In this document: positions 1-4,883 of the stretch, piece by piece
Layout: every line of letters starts with the position of its first letter
Position numbering within the stretch: the stretch's first letter is position 1
From: Candidatus Nitrosopolaris rasttigaisensis
GTDB taxonomy: Archaea; Thermoproteota; Nitrososphaeria; Nitrososphaerales; Nitrososphaeraceae
Length of the DNA: 5,061 nt
Direction: 5' to 3'
NCBI GenBank assembly: GCA_933226995.1
Contig: CAKOFP010000220.1
Coordinates: 1-5,061, forward strand
Translations under genes and position numbers: made by a program
Notes under the pieces: generated by a model
Told to the model about the DNA's origin: nothing
Databases searched by the model: none
Seen by the model: the letters and a program-made list of their open reading frames with translations, nothing else

Positions 1-146
1 CCATAATAATAATATTTTTAATCAATTTGTTATCTATTTGATATCACTTGACTGATATACGAGCTTGGAAATTCACTTGTTTATTGAATACAACTTTTTC
101 AAATCCAACAATAATTCTGGTCGATGCCATAGATAGTAATAGTAAT

Positions 147-154
147 GTGTATAC
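147..154 (+). promoter_or_regulatory. Weak TATA box of the receiver gene
   Basis: The sequence TGTATACT is the best archaeal TATA-like element before the receiver gene. A transcription start about 26 bp downstream of its centre would fall near 176. That would place the start after ATG 171 and just before ATG 183, so it bears on the choice of start codon. The rest of 1-146 is AT-rich with frequent stops in all frames and no gene seen. An 8-bp word, ACTTGACT, occurs at 46-53 and again at 153-160, the second copy overlapping the end of this box. Confidence 0.3.
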
Positions 155-170
155 TTGACTAAAGCACCAA

Positions 171-707
171 ATGACGGGAAAAATGAAAATATTGATCGCA
201 GAGGACGATAGGGATGTTGTATTGTTGTATAAACATTCGATTGAGAAGAGACATCATGAGGTCGTAACTAGCGAAGATGGGGAAGAATGTCTAACTATTT
301 ATCACGAAGAATTCCAGCGCGCGAGATTTGGAAAGCGGTACAGCGTAACCAATAGGCCTCCGTTTGATGCCGTGGTCCTTGACCATAAAATGCCGAAGAT
401 TAACGGAATGGAAGTTGCAAAAGAAATCCTAGCAATAAATCCACACCAAAGAGTCATCATCGCTTCTGCATTTGTCAAAGAGACTCTTTTCGATCCAATA
501 AAGAATCTGATGCTGGTGGTAGAGGTAATACAAAAACCCTTTCAGCTAACTACTTTAGTTGATACTATCGAAGATAAAGAAATCTATTCAGAACTACAGA
601 ATCTTAATGTCGATATTACTGTAGTTAAAGCTCTTAATCCTACACACGAGCAGATAAAAGATCTGTTAGATCGGCTAGCAGAGTTCGGCACATGCAAGAA
701 TTCGTGA
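171..707 (+). CDS. Stand-alone response regulator receiver protein
   Basis: Cytoplasmic phospho-acceptor protein of a two-component system. The receiver fold covers about residues 5-130. The acidic pair D12/D13 lies in IAEDD, the phosphorylated aspartate is D71 in VVLDHKMP, the switch serine is S99 in IIASAF, and the invariant lysine is K122 in QKPF. The pair-to-D71 distance is about 15 residues longer than in CheY. The extra residues, roughly 46-62, are basic (QRARFGKRY) and sit before the phospho-site strand; I associate such enlarged receivers with Thaumarchaeota. About 50 residues follow the receiver, predicted helical (LNPTHEQIKDLLDRLAEF), with no recognisable HTH or enzymatic output domain. 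It may therefore act by protein-protein contact, as CheY and Spo0F do. No histidine kinase is adjacent. ATG 183 (MKILIAEDD) is an alternative start that fits the TATA box and the family N-terminus better. The receiver identity is secure; the partner and output are unknown. Confidence 0.93.
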   Translation: MTGKMKILIAEDDRDVVLLYKHSIEKRHHEVVTSEDGEECLTIYHEEFQRARFGKRYSVTNRPPFDAVVLDHKMPKINGMEVAKEILAINPHQRVIIASAFVKETLFDPIKNLMLVVEVIQKPFQLTTLVDTIEDKEIYSELQNLNVDITVVKALNPTHEQIKDLLDRLAEFGTCKNS

Positions 708-727
708 CATCTGAGGGAGTAACCAGG

Positions 728-771
728 CGCACGAATAGCTAAAATGATTTTAGTAGCCGTTGGATCGTGCG
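728..771. repeat. Nested inverted repeat between receiver and protease genes
   Basis: The outer arms CGCACGA (728-734) and TCGTGCG (765-771) are perfect 7-bp complements. Inside them lies a second perfect palindrome, CTAAAAT-G-ATTTTAG (739-753). As RNA this would form an outer stem closing an internal loop and a 6-bp hairpin, placed 20 bp after the receiver stop. It could help end or stabilise the receiver transcript. As DNA, the inner palindrome lies about 30 bp before the protease TATA box, where an activator or repressor dimer could bind. The sequence shows the symmetry; the role is inferred. Confidence 0.45.
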
Positions 772-780
772 TTGGAAAAA

Positions 781-790
781 TATCTATAAC
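781..790 (+). promoter_or_regulatory. TATA box of the HtrA-type protease gene
   Basis: TATCTATAAC, preceded by an A-run (776-780), resembles an archaeal TATA box with its upstream B-recognition element. Transcription would start near 811, about 12 nt before ATG 823. The in-frame TTG at 793 would then lie upstream of the transcript, which supports ATG 823 as the start. No Shine-Dalgarno sequence is visible before ATG 823. Confidence 0.45.
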
Positions 791-822
791 CCTTGGTTAT
801 TTCATTCGTTGCAGATTCAATA

Positions 823-2106
823 ATGAACAAAACACGGATGATGATTCTAAGTGTCACCATAGTAGTTTTGCTTATTTCTCAGTTTGTCACGAATGGATTA
901 GTCGGTGTTGTTACCGCCTTCTCTACAATTCAAGAAAGCCACAGAGTACCTGCATCGCTATATGCAAATAGCAACACATTACAACTGGCAGTGGAGAGCC
1001 ATCTCCTACCTTTTACTCAAAGCAGTATTCATAATTCTGATATCCATTATGTTAGTTTGGCAAACCTCACGGCCTCACCATTGCTCACCGATATTTTCAA
1101 AAGAGTCGAGAACTCGGTAGTTCAGATAACAAGCAGGGTAAACGACTCAGGTGATCTGCAAATTATTATAAACGGCAACCCTTTGCAAGGCCCCTCTACT
1201 AGGTTGGGATCAGGATTTGTTTATGATAATATAGGACACATCGTTTCTAACAATCACGTGGTGAACGGTGCTAACACAGTTGATGTAACCTTCGTTGACG
1301 GAAATACATATACGGCAAAGGTAATAGGTACTGACCCTTCTAGCGACCTTGCATTATTACAAATTGTGGATAATTTCTCGGTTGAAAAAGTTGTTCCGCT
1401 TGCAATTGCAAACTCATCTAGCCTACAGGTTGGACAGCAGGTAATAGCTATCGGCAATCCATTTGGACTTAGCGATACCATGACAACTGGTATTGTAAGT
1501 CAAACGGGACGTTTGCTGCCGAACCCAGATACCCATTTTGGCATACCAAACGGAATTCAGACTGATGCTGCAATTAATCCTGGTAATTCAGGTGGTCCAT
1601 TATTAAATATGCAAGGACAGGTAGTAGGAATGAATACTGCAATAAGCTCTTCGACGGGCGAGTTCTCGGGTATAGGATTTGCAATCCCATCAAACGCAAT
1701 AACGCGAATACTGCCATCGCTCATCCAGACCGGAATTTATACCCACCCTTGGCTTGGAATATCTGGCGGTAGCCTAACTCCGGCCTTGGCACGAAGTGCA
1801 GGACTAGCAATTAACTACAAGGGAGTTCTAGTCAGCTCAGTACAAGTGGGCAGTCCAGCTGACAAGGCCGGTCTGCTCGGGACTCAGGATGTAAATCCAA
1901 ATCCACATGTCGGGGATATAATAGTGGCAGTTGATGGTCACAAAGTAAAACGCATTGATGATATCATTAATTACATGGAAACCCAAAAATCTGTGGGCCA
2001 AACCGTGAAACTTACCGTAAATAGAAATGGACAGTTCATGGATTTGACAGCGACGCTACAACCACGCCCATCGTCCCTACCTACACCGACCATAGCTCCT
2101 CAGTGA
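823..2106 (+). CDS. HtrA/DegP-like trypsin-family serine protease with one PDZ domain
   Basis: Predicted ATP-independent protease (MEROPS S1C type) acting outside the membrane, where this family degrades or refolds damaged envelope proteins. Numbering from ATG 823 gives 427 residues. K3/R5 precede a hydrophobic segment at about 6-33, a signal peptide or membrane anchor. A polar linker runs to about 85, followed by the protease domain at about 88-305. The full triad is visible: H145 in SNNHVV, D175 in DPSSDLALLQ, S256 in NPGNSGGPLLN, with the usual TDAAINPGNSGGP context. One PDZ domain spans about 315-412 (SPADKAGL, then VGDIIVAVDGHKV). The proline-rich tail is QPRPSSLPTPTIAPQ. One PDZ and an N-terminal anchor resemble the DegS/HhoA layout more than two-PDZ DegP. 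A TTG at 793 would add 10 residues, but ATG 823 sits directly before a normal signal sequence and fits the promoter. The gene appears intact and is probably transcribed alone. Confidence 0.95.
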   Translation: MNKTRMMILSVTIVVLLISQFVTNGLVGVVTAFSTIQESHRVPASLYANSNTLQLAVESHLLPFTQSSIHNSDIHYVSLANLTASPLLTDIFKRVENSVVQITSRVNDSGDLQIIINGNPLQGPSTRLGSGFVYDNIGHIVSNNHVVNGANTVDVTFVDGNTYTAKVIGTDPSSDLALLQIVDNFSVEKVVPLAIANSSSLQVGQQVIAIGNPFGLSDTMTTGIVSQTGRLLPNPDTHFGIPNGIQTDAAINPGNSGGPLLNMQGQVVGMNTAISSSTGEFSGIGFAIPSNAITRILPSLIQTGIYTHPWLGISGGSLTPALARSAGLAINYKGVLVSSVQVGSPADKAGLLGTQDVNPNPHVGDIIVAVDGHKVKRIDDIINYMETQKSVGQTVKLTVNRNGQFMDLTATLQPRPSSLPTPTIAPQ

Positions 2107-2128
2107 GGATCGGCACGGCTCAAGAATA

Positions 2129-2140
2129 ATTTTGTTTTCT
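2129..2140 (+). terminator. T-rich terminator-like tract after the protease gene
   Basis: ATTTTGTTTTCT lies 23 bp after the protease stop codon. Archaeal RNA polymerase often terminates at U-rich stretches without a hairpin, and none is evident here. A separate promoter follows at once for the next gene, which fits termination here. The support is compositional only. Confidence 0.35.
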
Positions 2141-2159
2141 ATCATAGCACCTCAGATGG

Positions 2160-2167
2160 TTTTAAAT
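2160..2167 (+). promoter_or_regulatory. TATA box of the 80-residue protein gene
   Basis: TTTTAAAT is a near-consensus archaeal TATA box. Its centre is about 33 bp before ATG 2197, which predicts a transcription start near 2190 and a leader of only a few nucleotides. No Shine-Dalgarno sequence is present, which agrees with a nearly leaderless mRNA. This is one of the best plus-strand promoter candidates in the window. Confidence 0.55.
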
Positions 2168-2196
2168 GTGAAGCGATCCCATTATTTTCATAATCT

Positions 2197-2439
2197 ATGA
2201 GCGAGAAAAGCGACACACCAAGTCAAGAAACATCTACTCAATGGGCTGAAATAATAGGTCAACTCGTTGACAAGCTAGTAGGAAAGAACATGGCGATGAC
2301 ATATAACTTTGACAATCTAACAATCGATATGCCGAAGGCACGAGGACCAGGCGGTCAACATCTTGGCAGCGTTAAGTGGACTATTAACGGCAAGGTAATA
2401 ATTGCGACAGAAGCGTACAAAAAAAATAAGATGTTGTGA
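2197..2439 (+). CDS. Small protein of unknown function (80 residues)
   Basis: I do not recognise this family. The first 14 residues are polar (SEKSDTPSQETST). Residues 15-32 look like an amphipathic helix (QWAEIIGQLVDKLVGKN). Residues 34-75 look like a small strand-rich module (MTYNFDNLTIDMP, a glycine-rich turn GPGGQHLG, then SVKWTINGKVIIATEA), ending in a lysine-rich tail. There is no signal peptide, membrane segment or cysteine, so it is probably a soluble cytoplasmic protein. It has its own TATA box and the reading frame looks natural, with balanced composition and the ATG at the expected distance from the promoter. I judge it a real gene. Its neighbours do not suggest a function. Its last codons overlap a possible GTG start at 2436 of the broken frame that follows. 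Confidence 0.72.
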   Translation: MSEKSDTPSQETSTQWAEIIGQLVDKLVGKNMAMTYNFDNLTIDMPKARGPGGQHLGSVKWTINGKVIIATEAYKKNKML

Positions 2440-2645
2440 TCGGATCAGAAAAAATGCTATGCCGTGATAAAGGGCTGAGTGAGAACACGGTCACGGTTTG
2501 ATTTCTCCGAAAAGGTAAGGTACCGATAACTTTGGGAAAAGACGCAAAGCTAACGTTATCGAAACAGATCACAGGAAGCGATGATATGCAAATAAAGAGT
2601 GTTAAGCAAACTAGCAATCCTAAGAGCGACTTGAAAACAGATTAA
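2436..2645 (+). pseudogene. Possible decayed small gene with one in-frame TGA
   Basis: The TGA stop of the preceding gene overlaps a GTG in another frame (GTGA at 2436-2439), a typical coupling arrangement. From there the frame reads 21 codons (VIGSEKMLCRDKGLSENTVTV), meets TGA at 2499-2501, and stays open for 47 more codons to TAA at 2643. The second part reads like protein (KVPITLGKDAKLTLSKQI, then ITGSDDMQIKSVKQ). An internal ATG is at 2454. A former gene of about 69 codons with one nonsense change is one reading. Chance openness in non-coding DNA is the other. No family is recognised. Confidence 0.25.
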
Positions 2646-2660
2646 AAACTTATTTTTAAT
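2641..2660. terminator. Symmetrical A/T hairpin, possible two-way terminator
   Basis: ATTAAAAA (2641-2648) and TTTTTAAT (2653-2660) are perfect 8-bp complements around a CTTA loop. Each strand therefore ends the hairpin with a run of five T. It lies between the plus-strand small gene and the convergent radical SAM gene, where a terminator for both directions would be expected. It also contains the TAA that ends the broken frame. The stem is A/T-only and hence weak, but T-runs alone can suffice in archaea. Confidence 0.45.
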
Positions 2661-2753
2661 GCGACAACCCTACTCTTTGGATTCGGGGGACAGTAACCCC
2701 TACTTCACATTCGCATTTTGTTGTTTCCGAGCTAGAATATAGTATGATAACTG
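2661..2753. other. Non-coding 3' region beyond the radical SAM stop
   Basis: No gene is seen here. It contains a short G/C hairpin, GGGG (2686-2689) with CCCC (2697-2700). It also contains an imperfect direct repeat, roughly 2666-2685 and 2695-2713, sharing AACCC..TACT..ATTCG. Together with 2440-2660 this makes about 314 bases without an intact gene between the convergent genes. Confidence 0.3.
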
Positions 2754-4478
2754 CTACCAATATTTTGCCTTAATAGTTTCAATTACTCGTTCGTGTTCCG
2801 GACCCTTCTTCCTTGCATATCTCTCCATTGCGCCGAGCGGAACCCCACCTAATGATCTGGCCAGCGCTGCGAAGAAGAGGTTCTTTATCGGGTTCTCACG
2901 ACCTACCTTGCGCATAAACTTCTGAATTCCATGCTTGAAGTTGTGCTGCCATGTCTTGTACATTACCCCTAGTTTTGGAGCATCAATCGAATTGCCAATA
3001 TCAAAAAATGCGGATTTCTCCAAGAGCCCTATTGGCACAAAGGTAAGAGGAGTCACCGTGAACTTGGAATCTGGCTGTTCGTTTTCGAGCTCATGTATAA
3101 GCCTTATGGTTTCCCAGCTATCTTCCGGAGTCTCGTCATTATTCAGCCCCATGATTATGGTGAAAGCAGGTACCCAGTAGTTTTCGTTGAGAGTCTTTAC
3201 GGCAGTCTTGACAACCCAATGCCATTCTGCTGGTTGATATGGAGCCAATTTTCTGTCTGCGTATTTTCCAATCAGCCTAATACTTCCTGTTTCAAATCCG
3301 CATTGAATGCCTATATGATTAGATGGGGTGGCTTTGATAATTTTAGATACGTTAGGAATCAGTCTTTCATCAGCTATTGCTCCAGCAAGGGTTCCATGTG
3401 TGGGGTTTGTATGTTCAACTCCTGTGGCCATGATACCTTTGAACAGCTCCTCGATAGCTTCTCTGTTTGGCTGCATGTTCTTTGTTGTCCTTGGATTTAA
3501 TCCATAAACGAAAATATCGTCACTATGAACCCATGCATTCTTTAACCCACCATATTTCATGTTGATTTCGATTTCTTTCTGGACCTTCTCAACCGGATAA
3601 TATCTCAATGGTCTTAGAGTCACATCGCAGAATTTACATCCACGGCCACAGCCTCGCATAACTTCCACTTGACCATGCATGCTTGGATTAATAATATTCG
3701 GAATCTCGTCAACAGAAGGTTGATCCCAACAATGGATGAATCTACCATGGTATTTTCTGTCATCTCTTGCAAATTCCTTAATCTCCACTTTGAATTCTCT
3801 CTTCTTGAACGGATTGGCTGTTTCCATCTCTCCATTGATAAGCGCATCAAAGAATCTGCCACCAGTGCCATCGATCTCAGGTCCTATACCGCCAAGATCG
3901 CCTTCAACAATACCATAAAGATCATATTCTTCAATTTTTGCTGGGTCATAATTATATTGCCAGGTTCCAGAAGCACCCGCGAGTATTTTCGCTTTGCTTC
4001 CATTTTTTCGTTTTGCTGCTACAATACGCTGATGTAGATCTCTGCTGTAAAACTCATCATAGGACATTTGTTTTCTGCCGTAGGTAAAAGTCATAGTTAC
4101 TGGCCCCATGCCAAGGGGATCCATCTCATAGGTCCCGACCACTTCTGTTTCCGGACCAATAAATTTTTCAATATGATCTGGATGTGCGACTACAACTTGA
4201 TCTCTGGTATAGCCATCCCTCACCAAAGCAGCTTCAACTTTCCGTAGACCATAAGGAGCATAATTAGCACGTCCATCTGTTTGCTCTATAGGATTGCAGA
4301 TAAAGTCAAAGAGTACCTTCGGAGTAACCTGTTGTCCGAGGACACGATACCAGAACGTGTTATGATTTCTATTCGGATCGAGCGCTGGCGCACAGCCAAA
4401 AAACGATGCAAGAGAGATTCCCCTGTACGGAGACATTAGAGTACGGTCTGCACTAAGCACTACTTTGGGATATTTCAT
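2754..4478 (-). CDS. Radical SAM enzyme, archaeal family of unknown substrate
   Basis: Predicted iron-sulfur enzyme that cleaves S-adenosylmethionine to a 5'-deoxyadenosyl radical. The 574-residue protein has a Cx3Cx2C cluster motif, C277/C281/C284 in RGCGRGCKFCD. Other radical SAM core signatures follow: HSDDIFVYG (318-326), CGFETGSIRLIGK (393-405, SAM-binding region) and IMGLNNDETPEDSWETI (442-458, matching the usual G-ET-ED stretch). Residues 1-240 form an unusual N-terminal region starting VVLSADRTLMSPYRG. Residues 80-200 look like a Rossmann/B12-binding-type fold (DQVVVAHPDHIEKFIG, EVVGTYEMDPLGMGP), but I see no DxHxxG cobalamin-ligand motif. The last 75 residues are basic. There is no signal peptide, so it is probably cytosolic. 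ATG 4478 follows a good Shine-Dalgarno site and a TATA box, so it is transcribed alone. The superfamily is certain; the reaction is unknown. Archaeal B12-type radical SAM families such as Ta0216 or MJ_1487 are the first to compare. Confidence 0.93.
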   Translation of the reverse strand: MKYPKVVLSADRTLMSPYRGISLASFFGCAPALDPNRNHNTFWYRVLGQQVTPKVLFDFICNPIEQTDGRANYAPYGLRKVEAALVRDGYTRDQVVVAHPDHIEKFIGPETEVVGTYEMDPLGMGPVTMTFTYGRKQMSYDEFYSRDLHQRIVAAKRKNGSKAKILAGASGTWQYNYDPAKIEEYDLYGIVEGDLGGIGPEIDGTGGRFFDALINGEMETANPFKKREFKVEIKEFARDDRKYHGRFIHCWDQPSVDEIPNIINPSMHGQVEVMRGCGRGCKFCDVTLRPLRYYPVEKVQKEIEINMKYGGLKNAWVHSDDIFVYGLNPRTTKNMQPNREAIEELFKGIMATGVEHTNPTHGTLAGAIADERLIPNVSKIIKATPSNHIGIQCGFETGSIRLIGKYADRKLAPYQPAEWHWVVKTAVKTLNENYWVPAFTIIMGLNNDETPEDSWETIRLIHELENEQPDSKFTVTPLTFVPIGLLEKSAFFDIGNSIDAPKLGVMYKTWQHNFKHGIQKFMRKVGRENPIKNLFFAALARSLGGVPLGAMERYARKKGPEHERVIETIKAKYW

Positions 4479-4481
4479 AAT

Positions 4482-4490
4482 CTTTCCTTC
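4482..4490 (-). promoter_or_regulatory. Ribosome binding site of the radical SAM gene
   Basis: Reading on the minus strand, GAAGGAAAG ends 3 nt before ATG 4478, within a purine-rich leader (AAAGAAGAAGAAGGAAAG). No other gene in the window has such a clear Shine-Dalgarno-like element. It fixes the start codon and suggests a leadered mRNA. Confidence 0.5.
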
Positions 4491-4517
4491 TTCTTCTTTA
4501 ATCCACCGTTCTCTGGC

Positions 4518-4528
4518 ATATAATTATA
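4518..4528 (-). promoter_or_regulatory. TATA box of the radical SAM gene
   Basis: TATAATTATAT on the minus strand is a strong archaeal TATA element. A start about 26 bp downstream of its centre falls near 4497, giving a leader of about 20 nt that just contains the ribosome binding site. The element reads TATA-like on both strands, but no plus-strand gene begins at a matching distance. Confidence 0.6.
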
Positions 4529-4550
4529 CCGATGATTTGAAGTTTTTCTA

Positions 4551-4697
4551 CTAATTTGTCAGTCTCTGGGCACCACTCAGGATATTATCCGTGTCATCGA
4601 GCAGGCTTTCCAACAGTTTCAGTCGAACGAGCCTTCCTGTTCACGGATCTCTGCTCAAAATGCTGGCATTTTCGTTTGTCGAGTAGGTTTTAGGCAT
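4551..4697 (-). pseudogene. Small reading frame with strong promoter, broken by one TGA
   Basis: From ATG 4697 the frame reads MPKTYSTNENASILSRDP, meets TGA at 4643-4641, and continues for 29 codons to TAG at 4551. The second part reads like natural protein: a leucine-rich amphipathic helix (LVRLKLLESLLDD) followed by TDNILSGAQRLTN. A consensus TATA box lies about 50 bp before the ATG. A TAA directly precedes the ATG in frame, so the gene cannot extend upstream. Possible readings are a recently inactivated small gene (CGA to TGA would do it), a real 18-residue peptide, a sequencing error, or chance. It lies upstream of the radical SAM gene on the same strand, but that gene has its own promoter. 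Confidence 0.35.
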
Positions 4698-4727
4698 TTA
4701 GAGTCCACTATTTGTGTACTCTAAATG
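4695..4727. repeat. 33-bp palindrome with ATG at both ends
   Basis: The arms CATTTAGAGTCCAC (4695-4708) and GTGTACTCTAAATG (4714-4727) pair at 13 of 14 positions (C4705 faces T4717) around TATTT. The predicted minus-strand transcription start (about 4722) falls inside the right arm, so a dimeric repressor bound here would block that promoter. A third half-site copy, CATTTAGA, lies at 4756-4763, beyond the TATA box. The same bases could also form a stable RNA hairpin on either strand. The symmetry is directly visible; the operator role is inferred. Confidence 0.6.
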
Positions 4728-4883
4728 ACTGCCCAATATTTCTCTTTTATACTTCCATTTAGAAAACAGGTGAGTGTAGGATATCTTCAGGGAGATGTGA
4801 CTCTATCTGCAATATTCGACCTACAACAAGAAAATCACCCCCAATCTAATCTGGTTAAAAAAGCTCCAATAGTCTCTAACTAG
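4725..4883 (+). CDS. Possible small protein, 52 residues, unknown
   Basis: This open frame starts at the ATG forming the right end of the palindrome and runs to TAG 4881-4883. The protein begins MTAQYFSFILPFRKQ and ends NLVKKAPIVSN. It is mixed in composition with no clear domain, signal or membrane segment. No convincing plus-strand TATA box or ribosome site precedes it; GGTTTTAGG at 4686-4694 is the nearest candidate and is weak. It overlaps the minus-strand TATA box at 4744-4751, which argues against it. A frame of this length can occur by chance. Confidence 0.18.
   Translation: MTAQYFSFILPFRKQVSVGYLQGDVTLSAIFDLQQENHPQSNLVKKAPIVSN
4744..4751 (-). promoter_or_regulatory. Consensus TATA box pointing leftwards
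   Basis: The minus strand reads TATAAAAG, the most consensus-like TATA box in the window. Transcription would start near 4722, about 25 nt before the ATG at 4697. It implies that something, a small gene or a non-coding RNA, is transcribed leftwards from here even though no intact long gene follows until the radical SAM gene. Confidence 0.5.

Noticed and set aside
46..160. Direct repeat ACTTGACT at 46-53 and 153-160
   Set aside because: Two 8-bp copies 107 bp apart in AT-rich DNA are expected by chance, and no further copies or dyad symmetry were seen.
744..971. Plus-strand frame overlapping the start of the protease gene
   Set aside because: It runs out of frame through the signal-peptide region of a well-supported protease gene, has no promoter of its own, and its sequence is cysteine-rich and irregular.
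1254..1481. Minus-strand frame inside the protease gene
   Set aside because: It is a shadow of the protease catalytic domain, whose motifs are unmistakable on the plus strand.
2384..2617. Minus-strand frame of 77 codons with a hydrophobic start (LVCLTLFICISSLPV)
   Set aside because: It starts with TTG, lies antisense to the 3' end of the 80-residue gene and the broken frame, and its hydrophobic look follows from being the complement of a lysine-rich frame. A TATA-like stretch at 2641-2660 is equally explained as a terminator.
3093..3500. Plus-strand frames opposite the radical SAM gene (also around 2935-3180, 3669-4037 and 3736-3918)
   Set aside because: They are antisense to conserved radical SAM motifs and show no domain, promoter or ribosome site of their own.
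2754..4478. Identification of the radical SAM gene as the GDGT ring synthase (grsA/grsB) or tetraether synthase
   Set aside because: Architecture is broadly similar (N-terminal Rossmann-like region plus radical SAM core), but I cannot match diagnostic residues, no cobalamin DxHxxG motif is seen, and there is no lipid-gene context. It is left as unknown.
4598..4655. tRNA-like or structured RNA around GAGCAG...CTGCTC, with GTTCGACT on the minus strand
   Set aside because: The T-loop-like word has no pairing arm, and no acceptor stem or anticodon arm could be built. The arms are only 5-6 bp and the region is better read as the broken small frame.
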